Part shown: piece after piece, positions 10,007 to 18,859 of the stretch
Numbering within the stretch: position 1 is the first letter of the stretch
How the letters are laid out: each line of letters begins with the position of its first letter
NCBI GenBank assembly: GCA_946629545.1
Contig: CAMOXZ010000005.1
Coordinates: forward strand, 1-32,513
Origin: an uncultured Caryophanales bacterium
Lineage (GTDB): Bacteria > Bacillota_I > Bacilli_A > RF39 > UBA660
Direction: 5' to 3'
Length of the DNA: 32,513 bases
Translations under genes and position numbers: made by a program
Notes under the pieces: generated by a model
The model's database searches: none
What the model saw: only the letters and a program-made list of their open reading frames with translations
What the model was told of the DNA's origin: nothing

Positions 10007-13000
10007 ATGATTATATATAATAAAAATGAAACTAATTTTGATACTAATGGTTTAGGTTTCTTAACTGATATATTAAGTGCATCAGTTATAGATGAATTAA
10101 ATGGTGATTATTCATTAACATTTGATTATCCTATGAATGCTAAAAATGGTGATAAATTAGTTGAAGATAATATTATTAAATGTAGAGTTGCTGATGGTAG
10201 TCAACAACTCTTTATTATTACAAGTGTTATTAAAACATATGATACATATAGAGTTACTTGTAGACATATATTTTATAAATTGTTATATAACTTTGTAGAA
10301 GATGTATATCCACAAAACTTAAATGCTGCTGATTTTTTAAATTGGATTTTATATAGAACTCAATATGCAAATGAATTTACTGGTTATTCAGATATATCTA
10401 CATTAAGATCAGCTAGATATGTTAGAAAGAATCCAGTTGAATGTATATTAGGTGAAGAAAATTCAATGGTTAATTTATATGGTGGTGAAATTAAAAGAGA
10501 TAATTTTAAAATATATTTTAATGCTAGAGTAGGTAATGATGAAGGTGTTAAACTTATATTTGGTAAAAACATAACTGGTATTAATATTAATATGGATATT
10601 AGTAATTGTTATACTCGTATAATGCCAATGGGATATGATGGTATATTACTACCTGAAAAATATGTTGATAGTGATTTAATAAATAATTATCCATATCCTA
10701 GAATAGCATTAATGAAGTTTGAAGATGTTAAATATGATCCGAATAGTTCTGATGCTTATCATACATTAGAAGAAGCATATCAAGCATTAAGAGATAAAGT
10801 TGCTGAACAATATGAAGCTGGTATTGATAGACCAGCTGTTAATATTTCAGTAGATTGGTTAGAATTATCTAAAACTGAAGAATATAAAGAATATGCTAGT
10901 TTAGAAAGAGTACATTTAGGGGATACAATATATGCTAATATATTAGGTACTACATTTACTACAAGAGTTATTAAAACTACATATAATCCATTAACTGATA
11001 CTATTGAAAGATTTGAAATAGGTACAGTTAAGGCTAGTATTGGTGATTCAATAAATCAAATGAATAAAGTTATAACTCAATTTAGTCCATCTACTATATT
11101 AGAAGAAGCTAGAGATAATGCTACAAGTTTAATAACTCAAGCTATGGGTGGATATATATATAAAACTAATAGTGAATTATATATAATGGATACCAATGAT
11201 CCTAATACAGCTGAAAAGGTGTGGAGGTGGAATATTAATGGTCTAGGCTATTCATCTACTGGTATTAATGGACCATATGGTATAGCTATGACTATGGATG
11301 GTTCTATTGTTGCAGATTATATAACAACTGGTACATTAAATACTAATGTTATTCAAGGTTATGATAGTTTAGTTATTCAGGTAACTGATAATACTGGCAA
11401 TTTAAGTACATTAACACAAACAGTTGCTGAATTAAATTCAAAGATACAAGATGTATTAGATATTACTACATCTGGTGAATCTGATGTTGGTTTAGTTACT
11501 TTATATAACATTAATGGTAGTGAACCTATTATGTTGCAAGTACATCCAATTAATACTGACTTAACTAATTTATATCCTAGAGAAAATTTATATCCAGGTA
11601 ATAGTTTATATCCTCATAACTCAATTATTAGATTTACTAATAAAGAAACAAGTGAAGTTATAGATTATTCTATACCAGGTGATTTATTATACTTAAATGA
11701 CCAAGTATTTGATACATTCTATTTGAGTTATGATGAACATATATGCCAAATTACTCATAATGTAGGTATTAATGCTCAAGGTCAAAAGTATGCTTTAGAT
11801 ACACCAATAATTGAAACATTTGAATATCCATATATTGAATTAACTACTGGTAATGAATATGATATACAATTAGTAGGTATAACAAGTGGTTATTTATTTG
11901 TTAGATTAATGGCTGCTAATATTTATACTACACAATTTGCTACTCGTTCTGAGGTACAACAAACAGCTGACCAAATAAGAACTGAAGTATCAAGAGAATA
12001 TGCTACTAAAGATGAAATGACATCATCTATTACACAAACAGCTGATTCTATTAATTTAGAAGTAAGCAAAAAAGTAGGTAATACTGAAGTTATATCAAGA
12101 ATTAATCAAAGTGCTGAAGCCGTACAAATTCAAGCAAATAAAGTAGATTTACAAGGTTATACAACATTTACTGATTTAGCAACTGGTGGTAGATCTATTA
12201 TTAATGGAGCTAATATAACAACAGGTACATTAGATGCTAGTAAAGTAAATGTTACTAATATTAATGCTAGTAATATAACTGGTGGTACTATTAATGGTAA
12301 TAATGTAACTGTTACTAATTTGAATGCTAGTAATATTAAGTCAGGAACTTTAAATGGTAGCCAAGTAAATATTACTAATCTAAGTGCAAGTAATATAACT
12401 GGTGGTAGTCTTACAGCTGGGCAAATTAATTATCAATATTATGCTGATGGTCAATGTTTTTTCAGAGTAGGTCCTGGATATGCTAATAATCCATATATGT
12501 CAGCAATTAATTTAGCTAGAGGACATGGTGGTATATCATTTAGGTCAAGTGATGCTGCTAATTCATTAGGTAATCAAAGAGGTTATTTAAGGATGGTTTC
12601 TGATAATGGTGTTCTCTATATGAATGCTGATGGTGGTTTAAATCTAGCTGGTATTAGATTATATGATAATTATGTTCATGCTGGTAATTTAGCATTAGGT
12701 GGTAATTACTTAAATGCTGATAGTGGTAATCTTAATTTAAACACTGGTTCATCAAATGCTGTATATGCAAATGGTACAAGAGTTGGTAGTTATTCAGATA
12801 AAAATACCAAAAAGAATATTAAAGAGATAGATAATAAATTTATTGATAAATTATTAAATGAAATAAGAAATCTACCTACATATTCATATGATTATAAAGA
12901 TGAATTTGGAGGGGAAAAAGATAATTTAGGTATTATAATACAAGATTTTGAAAATAATGATATATTGGGTAAATCACTACATATAACTGAATATTTAGGT

Positions 13001-13120
13001 ATGAAAAAATATAATCATGAAGATTTATCTCAAGTTAATTTAGTAGTAATTAAATCATTATTAGAAAAAATTGATAAACTAGAAGAAGAAATTAATAATC
13101 TAAAAGGAGGTAATAAATAA
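10007..13120 (+). CDS. Tail-associated fibre/tail endopeptidase-like protein with C-terminal S74 intramolecular chaperone
   Basis: 1037 aa; prophage tail endopeptidase-like N-terminus, repetitive NASNI(T/K)GGT(I/L)NG beta-structure, C-terminal SDKNTKKNIKEID...YDYKDEFGGEKDNLGIIIQD typical of Peptidase_S74. Confidence 0.9.
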   Translation: MIIYNKNETNFDTNGLGFLTDILSASVIDELNGDYSLTFDYPMNAKNGDKLVEDNIIKCRVADGSQQLFIITSVIKTYDTYRVTCRHIFYKLLYNFVEDVYPQNLNAADFLNWILYRTQYANEFTGYSDISTLRSARYVRKNPVECILGEENSMVNLYGGEIKRDNFKIYFNARVGNDEGVKLIFGKNITGININMDISNCYTRIMPMGYDGILLPEKYVDSDLINNYPYPRIALMKFEDVKYDPNSSDAYHTLEEAYQALRDKVAEQYEAGIDRPAVNISVDWLELSKTEEYKEYASLERVHLGDTIYANILGTTFTTRVIKTTYNPLTDTIERFEIGTVKASIGDSINQMNKVITQFSPSTILEEARDNATSLITQAMGGYIYKTNSELYIMDTNDPNTAEKVWRWNINGLGYSSTGINGPYGIAMTMDGSIVADYITTGTLNTNVIQGYDSLVIQVTDNTGNLSTLTQTVAELNSKIQDVLDITTSGESDVGLVTLYNINGSEPIMLQVHPINTDLTNLYPRENLYPGNSLYPHNSIIRFTNKETSEVIDYSIPGDLLYLNDQVFDTFYLSYDEHICQITHNVGINAQGQKYALDTPIIETFEYPYIELTTGNEYDIQLVGITSGYLFVRLMAANIYTTQFATRSEVQQTADQIRTEVSREYATKDEMTSSITQTADSINLEVSKKVGNTEVISRINQSAEAVQIQANKVDLQGYTTFTDLATGGRSIINGANITTGTLDASKVNVTNINASNITGGTINGNNVTVTNLNASNIKSGTLNGSQVNITNLSASNITGGSLTAGQINYQYYADGQCFFRVGPGYANNPYMSAINLARGHGGISFRSSDAANSLGNQRGYLRMVSDNGVLYMNADGGLNLAGIRLYDNYVHAGNLALGGNYLNADSGNLNLNTGSSNAVYANGTRVGSYSDKNTKKNIKEIDNKFIDKLLNEIRNLPTYSYDYKDEFGGEKDNLGIIIQDFENNDILGKSLHITEYLGMKKYNHEDLSQVNLVVIKSLLEKIDKLEEEINNLKGGNK

Positions 13121-13785
13121 TGGCTTATAATAAAACAAATTGGCAAAATGACCAAGCACCAGCAATTAATGCTACAAATCTTAATAAGATAGAACAAGGT
13201 ATCTTTAATAATGATGCCTTGTTATCATCTATTATGAATACATTAGGTATTGATACTCAAACATGGGTTAGTACTGATTCATATGTTGAAGGGCAAGTAG
13301 TTGTTTATAATAATCAATTATATAAAAATATAACTGGTAATTATACCACTACACCACCTAATGAAGATACTACTAACTGGTCATTAACAAATATGAAAGA
13401 TATGCAATATCCAGTTGGTAAAGTTGAAATATTTTATGATACATTAGACCATTCTAATTATATGGGTTTTACTTGGGAAAGAACAGCTGTTGGTAAAACA
13501 ATAACTGGTTATGATTCAACTGATACTGATTTTGATACTATTGGTGAAACAGGTGGTAGCAAAACACATACATTAACAACAAATGAATCAGGGATTGTAA
13601 ATCTTACATTAGGTGCAACAACTCAAAGTGCTACATTAGCAGCTATACCATTTTATGAAGGTATGATACCAGCTTATAAGTCGAGTGCAAATCCATATTG
13701 GGATGCTAACTTAGCTAACAAAGTACAACCACATAGTATTATGCAACCATATCAAGTATTTGCTATATGGAAAAGAATATCTTAG
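13120..13785 (+). CDS. Baseplate/receptor-binding protein with carbohydrate-binding-like segment and tail-collar-like C-terminus
   Basis: YVEGQVVVYNNQLYKNITGNYTTTPPNEDTTNWSL resembles chitin-binding-like modules; C-terminal QPHSIMQPYQVFAIWKRIS is common in gut phage tail proteins. Confidence 0.7.
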   Translation: MAYNKTNWQNDQAPAINATNLNKIEQGIFNNDALLSSIMNTLGIDTQTWVSTDSYVEGQVVVYNNQLYKNITGNYTTTPPNEDTTNWSLTNMKDMQYPVGKVEIFYDTLDHSNYMGFTWERTAVGKTITGYDSTDTDFDTIGETGGSKTHTLTTNESGIVNLTLGATTQSATLAAIPFYEGMIPAYKSSANPYWDANLANKVQPHSIMQPYQVFAIWKRIS

Positions 13786-13794
13786 GAGGTTAAT

Positions 13795-14043
13795 ATGCAA
13801 CAACAAAACTTTGAAACTGAAGTGCTAACTAGATTAGCTGTTATTGAATCCAAATTAGATAATTATAAAGAAATAGAAGATAAAACTAATAGAGCATATA
13901 ATTTATCTAAAGAGAATTATAAAGAAATAGAAGAATTAAAAGATAGAACTAAATGGTTAAGTAGAACATTATTAGGTGCTATACTTACAGCAATAATAGG
14001 TATTGTATTTATTTATTTACAAATTGGTTTAGGAATTAAGTAA
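13795..14043 (+). CDS. Haemolysin XhlA-like membrane protein
   Basis: 82 aa, coiled coil followed by C-terminal TM helix (TLLGAILTAIIGIVFIYLQIGLG). Confidence 0.75.
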   Translation: MQQQNFETEVLTRLAVIESKLDNYKEIEDKTNRAYNLSKENYKEIEELKDRTKWLSRTLLGAILTAIIGIVFIYLQIGLGIK

Positions 14044-14095
14044 TTGACAAATATTAATTATCCTATATAATAAGCCACCAAAAAGGAGGTTTATT

Positions 14096-14317
14096 ATGAA
14101 ATTGATGCAATATACATATAACTTTGATCCTGAGATGTATAGATATATATTAAATTCAAATATACTTAATAAAAAGAAGAATGAACATAAGATATTTAAG
14201 AAACTGGTACAAGGTTATAATTGTGAAGATATAAGCAAAACATGTCATTATAGTATTAGAACAATACATAATAGAAGAAAGGATATTTATTTAAAGACTA
14301 AAAAGTACATGATTTAG
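14096..14317 (+). CDS. Small helix-turn-helix protein
   Basis: 73 aa, KLVQGYNCEDISKTCHYSIRTIHNRRKDIY resembles region-4/LuxR-type HTH; AAAGGAGG SD. Confidence 0.6.
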   Translation: MKLMQYTYNFDPEMYRYILNSNILNKKKNEHKIFKKLVQGYNCEDISKTCHYSIRTIHNRRKDIYLKTKKYMI

Positions 14318-14327
14318 TCTTTTTTTG
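14293..14327 (+). terminator. Rho-independent terminator overlapping end of HTH gene
   Basis: AAAGACTAAA-N10-TTTAGTCTTT followed by TTTT. Confidence 0.8.
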
Positions 14328-14397
14328 TAATATAAATTAAATATTTGCAGAAAACCTGCAGAAATAGGATTTATTTTACTAAATTTGCTATTTATTT

Positions 14398-14471
14398 TTA
14401 GGCAAATGTTAGGTAATAATGCAAGTACAATATTAGGCAATTATTAGGCATGTGATAATTTTTTGTACTTG
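14398..14471. repeat. Phased TTAGGCA-type repeats and a 9-bp inverted repeat
   Basis: TTAGGCA/TTAGGTA at 14398, 14409, 14433, 14444; CAAGTACAA 14422-14430 vs TTGTACTTG 14463-14471. Confidence 0.6.
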
Positions 14472-14518
14472 ATATTATCTGATAGCAATTTAAAATACAT
14501 CACCTAAGAGGTGTGTGT

Positions 14519-14719
14519 ATGTTTAAATTAAAACTAACAAAACAAGAAATAGAAGAACTAAAGTCTAAAATATATTTAAGTGAACTACAAGAAAGAATAC
14601 TTGAGTATAGATTAAAAGAATATTCTATAACTCAAATGGCTGTATTAGAAAATTGTAGTGAACCAACTATAAATAGACAAATAAAGAAAATTAAAGACAA
14701 GATAATGAAGGTATTATAA
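14519..14719 (+). CDS. Small helix-turn-helix protein (region 4-like)
   Basis: LSELQERILEYRLKEYSITQMAVLENCSEPTINRQIKKIKDKI fits a sigma-70 region-4-like HTH. Confidence 0.6.
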   Translation: MFKLKLTKQEIEELKSKIYLSELQERILEYRLKEYSITQMAVLENCSEPTINRQIKKIKDKIMKVL

Positions 14720-14756
14720 TATCTTCATTTTTTATTTTTAAAGAGGAGGTGTAAAG

Positions 14757-15035
14757 ATGGAGGTTTTTCAATTATTAGTATGTGCTTGTTTAGTAGAAGC
14801 TATATGGGAAAATATCAAAATGATATGGCAAGATGGTAAGTTATCTATTGATAGAATAGGATCACTTGTAATTGGTATATTAGTATGTGTTCTAACTAAA
14901 GTAGATATTTTTGCTGTTGTTCAAATTCCTATCTCAATAGCTTATGTAGGTAGTGTGCTAACAGGTATAATTGTATCTCGTGGTGCTAACTTTGTTCACG
15001 ATTTACTTGAAAAAATTAATTCATTTAATAAATAG
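14757..15035 (+). CDS. Holin
   Basis: 92 aa with several hydrophobic segments directly upstream of endolysin; strong SD (GAGGAGG). Confidence 0.75.
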   Translation: MEVFQLLVCACLVEAIWENIKMIWQDGKLSIDRIGSLVIGILVCVLTKVDIFAVVQIPISIAYVGSVLTGIIVSRGANFVHDLLEKINSFNK

Positions 15036-15043
15036 GAGGCTGT

Positions 15044-15802
15044 ATGAGTTTTGTAGAAAGAAATAAAAAACCAAAAAAAGATAATAAAAATTATTATTCT
15101 GACTATAACTACTTTTTTCCAAAATGGGAAAATCAATGTACTTGGTATGTACTTGGTAGATTACTTGAATTAGGTGTATCTAGAGCTGATTTATATAAAA
15201 AACTACCACATACAAATGCTGAAAACTGGTACAATGATACTAAATATCCTAAACAAAAGAAAGCTGAACCTGGATGTTATATCGTTTATTCGGCTGGTAA
15301 AACACATCATGCTGCTGATGGTATGGGACATGTTGCTTTTGTTGAACATGTTTATCCTGATAAAAGTATAAGAATCACTGAATCAGGTTCAAATATGAAA
15401 TTTCAATCAAGAATAATTCCATATCCATATAATTTTTACTTAAATGTTAAAAATAAAGAAAACTATAAATTAGATGGTTTTGTTAGAGTACTTGATTGTT
15501 CACCAGATAATTACTGGGTTGAAGGTCAAAAATATAGAACTATAAAGAAAAAATATTTAAGATATGACCACTGTGTAGGTAAAAATAAAGTACCATATAA
15601 AAACCTAAGTGCATCAGCTCAAGCTAAGTGTACTAATATTGGTGGATATGCTAGAACTAAAATAGATGCTCAATATACTTTTTATGGTTTTGCTGTTGAT
15701 ACTAAAGGTAATATATGGGCTACTACAACACCTGATGGTAGAAGTTATAAGATTTGGATTTGTGTAGAAGATAGTACTGGTAAACAAGTAGTTAAGGTGT
15801 AA
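15044..15802 (+). CDS. Endolysin: CHAP amidase/endopeptidase with C-terminal cell-wall-binding segment
   Basis: NQCTWYVLGR (catalytic Cys) and GHVAFVEHV (His) CHAP motifs; SH3-like C-terminus. Confidence 0.92.
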   Translation: MSFVERNKKPKKDNKNYYSDYNYFFPKWENQCTWYVLGRLLELGVSRADLYKKLPHTNAENWYNDTKYPKQKKAEPGCYIVYSAGKTHHAADGMGHVAFVEHVYPDKSIRITESGSNMKFQSRIIPYPYNFYLNVKNKENYKLDGFVRVLDCSPDNYWVEGQKYRTIKKKYLRYDHCVGKNKVPYKNLSASAQAKCTNIGGYARTKIDAQYTFYGFAVDTKGNIWATTTPDGRSYKIWICVEDSTGKQVVKV

Positions 15803-15803
15803 T

Positions 15804-16031
15804 ATGGAATATGACTTTGATTGGGATGCCTATATATTATATTTAGGAACTGATGCTGATAACTATGTTAAAGCAATACCATGCAAAACACTTGAAAAAG
15901 TTGAGTATGAATTAAATAATGCTGATCTATATGAAAAATATTTGGTTAAAGGAATCAGTTTTAGTAGGCAAATAGAAGATATTATAATGAGAGGTAGAAT
16001 AGAACCTAATAGAACAAGAAAAAGAAGATAA
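15804..16031 (+). CDS. Hypothetical small protein
   Basis: 75 aa ORF starting just after the endolysin stop. Confidence 0.6.
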   Translation: MEYDFDWDAYILYLGTDADNYVKAIPCKTLEKVEYELNNADLYEKYLVKGISFSRQIEDIIMRGRIEPNRTRKRR

Positions 16032-16046
16032 TTATTAGATAGAAAA

Positions 16047-16080
16047 AGGATAAGATGTTGATAATCTTATCCTCTTTTTT
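16047..16080 (+). terminator. Rho-independent terminator after lysis cassette
   Basis: AGGATAAGAT-GTTGATA-ATCTTATCCT then CTTTTTTT. Confidence 0.9.
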
Positions 16081-16098
16081 TGTGCAATAATTTAATTA

Positions 16099-16160
16099 GA
16101 AAGGAGCAAGAATATTGATTGTATTTTAAAACAATACATATTAATTAAACTTGCTCTTTT
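16099..16160 (+). promoter_or_regulatory. Stem-loop that captures an SD sequence and ends in a U-tract (candidate attenuator)
   Basis: AAAGGAGCAAG (16100-16110) pairs with CTTGCTCTTTT (16150-16160); inner TGTATT/AATACA. Confidence 0.45.
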
Positions 16161-16181
16161 CACATTTTATGGAGGGTAAAA

Positions 16182-16697
16182 ATGTATAACAATATGTATG
16201 GGTTTAATTCAGTACCAAGTGTAGATAGAATAGATGCACAAATAAATGAATTAAAGAAAATTAAAGAACAAATGCAAAAGCCAGTTCAACCACCTACAAG
16301 TCTAACACAAAACTTCCAATTAGCACCTACAACTAGAGAAACATTAAAATATGCTGAATCAATAGATGAAGTACAAAATGACATGGCTGTTGGTGATGTA
16401 CCTTACTTTAGTAAAGATATGAGTGTATTATGGCTGAAAAACAGCAAAGGTGTTATTAAAACTTATGAATTAAATGAAATAATACCTAAAGATGAAAAAG
16501 ACTTACAAATAGAGTTTTTACAAGCTCAAATTGATGAATTAAAGAAAGGAATAATAAACAATGAACAATGTGATACAAATGTTGCTTCAACAAAAGATAC
16601 AACAAATACCTCAAGGTATGATGAATCAGATGGAACAACAACTAAAAAGAGCAAATCCTCAAGCATTCAAAGAGTTTCAACAAGCAAAGAAGAATAA
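16182..16697 (+). CDS. Hypothetical gut-phage structural/accessory protein
   Basis: 171 aa; MYNNMYGFNSVPSVDRIDAQINELKKIKEQMQ and DVPYFSKDMSVLWLKNSKGVIKTYELNEI; good SD (GGAGGG). Confidence 0.7.
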   Translation: MYNNMYGFNSVPSVDRIDAQINELKKIKEQMQKPVQPPTSLTQNFQLAPTTRETLKYAESIDEVQNDMAVGDVPYFSKDMSVLWLKNSKGVIKTYELNEIIPKDEKDLQIEFLQAQIDELKKGIINNEQCDTNVASTKDTTNTSRYDESDGTTTKKSKSSSIQRVSTSKEE

Positions 16698-16797
16698 TAT
16701 TGATCCAAATGAATACTTGCAACAAATAACAAATAATTTTAGTCCTGAAATAAAAAAACAATGGGATTCAATGATGAAAGGTATCAACACTAAATAG
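16561..16797 (+). CDS. Hypothetical Gln/Asn-rich helical protein, overlapping the previous CDS in another frame
   Basis: 78 aa ORF overlapping the upstream CDS by 137 bp in the +1 frame. Confidence 0.6.
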   Translation: MNNVIQMLLQQKIQQIPQGMMNQMEQQLKRANPQAFKEFQQAKKNNIDPNEYLQQITNNFSPEIKKQWDSMMKGINTK

Positions 16798-16833
16798 TGT
16801 AGATATAAATTATAGAAAGGAGCAAGAGAAACT

Positions 16834-17616
16834 ATGAATGGTTCAAATGGTATACAACCAACTGTTGAACTAGCTACTACAAATGGTAATGGATTCTATC
16901 CTTATCCATTTATGTATGGTAATGGTTATGGTAACAATGGTGGTATCTTCGGTTCAGATGGCATTTGGGCAATCGTTTTACTTGCATTATTATTCAATAA
17001 TGGAGGTTTCGGTGGCTTTGGTGGTTGGGGTGGTAACAATGTTGCTACTACTGACTTTGTTTCTTCTGAATTTACTCAAAGAGATATAAATCAATTATCT
17101 AATACTGTTACTACTCAATATGGCAATTTAAGTACTCAACTATGTAACTGTTGCAGTGATATAAATGCCAATGTATCTAATGGTTTCTATAATACAGCAA
17201 ACAACTTATGTAATTTAAGAAGTGATGTATTAATGGGTAATGCTAATACTCAAAGAGATATATTAGTTCAAACTACTCAATTAGAAAACCAATTAGGAAT
17301 GACTAGCCTACAAGGTTTAGCTAGATTAGATTCATGTTGTTGTGATATTAAGAATGCTATTCGTGAAGATGGTGAACAAACTAGAGCTTTAATTACTCAA
17401 AATACTATTCAAGATTTAAGAGATAGATTAACAGCTGCTAAAGATGTAATTAGTGATAGAGAACAAACTGATACTATCTTATCAAGATTACAACCTACAC
17501 CAACACCAGCATATTTAGTTTCTAGTCCTTATCAATCATTAATTAATACTGGTATTACTAATGGTTGTGGATGCAACAATGGTTGTGGAAACTATTATGG
17601 AACGAATATCTATTAA
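16834..17616 (+). CDS. Gly/Asn-rich N-terminus plus Cys-rich coiled-coil protein of gut phages, function unknown
   Basis: 260 aa; hydrophobic GIWAIVLLALLFNNGGFGGFGGWGG, LCNCCSDINANVSNGFYNTANNLCNLRSDV, LDSCCCDIKNAI, C-terminal CGCNNGCG; AGAAAGGAG SD. Confidence 0.75.
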   Translation: MNGSNGIQPTVELATTNGNGFYPYPFMYGNGYGNNGGIFGSDGIWAIVLLALLFNNGGFGGFGGWGGNNVATTDFVSSEFTQRDINQLSNTVTTQYGNLSTQLCNCCSDINANVSNGFYNTANNLCNLRSDVLMGNANTQRDILVQTTQLENQLGMTSLQGLARLDSCCCDIKNAIREDGEQTRALITQNTIQDLRDRLTAAKDVISDREQTDTILSRLQPTPTPAYLVSSPYQSLINTGITNGCGCNNGCGNYYGTNIY

Positions 17617-17695
17617 AAGCAAACAGTAGATTACTACTATCCTGATTACAGGAACTTGCTAAATTATGTTATTGCAATTTAATGTGCAAAACAAT

Positions 17696-17719
17696 AGAGG
17701 TAGCAAGTCTACCTCTTTT
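17696..17719 (+). terminator. Rho-independent terminator
   Basis: AGAGGTAG-CAAGT-CTACCTCT-TTT; lies inside the ORF-track N-terminal extension, supporting a later start for the next gene. Confidence 0.75.
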
Positions 17720-17746
17720 ATTATTTTAATGAAAGGAATGATATAT

Positions 17747-18220
17747 ATGATACAAACAAGTATTAATGAACCAACACCATTAACTAGCAATACAAGTCCT
17801 ATAGTATTTGATACTACTGATCTTAGAACTAGATGTGCATTTTGTAGTAATGGTGGATGGTTAGATTATCAAGATGGTAATCCAATATTTAAGTTATTTG
17901 GTAATGGATATACTGGATATTATAATTTTAATTTTAGTTGTTCAATTTCATCAAGTACACCAGGTGTAATTGCTGTTGGTTTATATGAAGATGGAATATT
18001 AATTCCAGATTCAGTTAGAGCTGTTACTATTGATGCTGCTAATGATTATGAAACAATATCATTTAATAGAAAGAAAAGAGTATGTCCTAGAGGTACTACA
18101 AATATAACTGTAGGAGCTGTAGGTAGTGTACCAACACCTAATGATCCTACTACACCAATAGTAACTCAAATACCAATTATAACTAATGCTATATTTAATA
18201 TTGCTAGAACTAATCAATAA
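17747..18220 (+). CDS. Beta-rich (jelly-roll-like) hypothetical protein of the same module
   Basis: In-frame ATG 17747 after GAAAGGA; FSCSISSSTPGVIAVGLYEDGILIPDSVRAVTI resembles beta-sandwich phage surface proteins. Confidence 0.7.
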   Translation: MIQTSINEPTPLTSNTSPIVFDTTDLRTRCAFCSNGGWLDYQDGNPIFKLFGNGYTGYYNFNFSCSISSSTPGVIAVGLYEDGILIPDSVRAVTIDAANDYETISFNRKKRVCPRGTTNITVGAVGSVPTPNDPTTPIVTQIPIITNAIFNIARTNQ

Positions 18221-18417
18221 TGAAAGTAGATAATTTAAGTCTGATATTACAAGCATTAAGTCTACAAATATTATTTAAAGACTATAATAATGCTGATTTA
18301 ATGCAAGAACTACAAAAACAAGATAAAAACTACTTTGAAAAAATCATTGAACAAAACAATGAAATAATTAGGTTATTGAAGGAAGGAAGTGAAAAGAGTG
18401 GAAAACGAAGTAATTGA
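18220..18417 (+). CDS. Hypothetical small helical protein
   Basis: 65 aa, ATG overlaps the previous stop region. Confidence 0.6.
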   Translation: MKVDNLSLILQALSLQILFKDYNNADLMQELQKQDKNYFEKIIEQNNEIIRLLKEGSEKSGKRSN

Positions 18418-18859
18418 AAAAACTGAATCATCTATTAAGAGAATTGTAGATGAAGGATTAACAACCAATAATATTGATTTGTTATATAAATTATCTAAAA
18501 TAAAACATATGGCAAAGGAGGATATGAATATGAATAATAATTATAATGGTTATTATAATTATAGAAATTATGATGTTGGTAGAATGCCAGGATTTAATAG
18601 TTATGGTGAAAACCAATATGGTAGACAAGGGCAAGATATGAAATATCGTGGATATGAATCACTTGATCGTATGTATAATGAGTATGGTAGATACGAAGAA
18701 GGTAGACAAAGATATGGTAATAATGAAGATACCAAAAGAAGTCTTAAATACATGTTGGAATCAATGGAAGATTTTGCTAGAAAATTAAAAGAGGATGCTC
18801 AAAACCAAGAAGAAATTGAAATGATTAGACAAACAGCTCAAAGAATAGCACAAATGTAA
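18398..18859 (+). CDS. Tyr/Gly/Arg/Asn-rich hypothetical protein
   Basis: GTG start after GGAAGGAAG; NNNYNGYYNYRNYDVGRMPGFNSYGENQYGRQ and helical C-terminus. Confidence 0.65.
   Translation: MENEVIEKTESSIKRIVDEGLTTNNIDLLYKLSKIKHMAKEDMNMNNNYNGYYNYRNYDVGRMPGFNSYGENQYGRQGQDMKYRGYESLDRMYNEYGRYEEGRQRYGNNEDTKRSLKYMLESMEDFARKLKEDAQNQEEIEMIRQTAQRIAQM

Noticed and set aside
15174-15371. Alternative-frame 65-aa ORF inside endolysin (and 16883-17089 inside the Gly/Cys-rich gene)
   Set aside because: Nested in well-supported CDSs; hydrophobic low-complexity content expected by chance.
18059-18256. Minus-strand 65-aa Tyr/Ser-rich ORF
   Set aside because: Antisense to the beta-rich protein gene; no SD.
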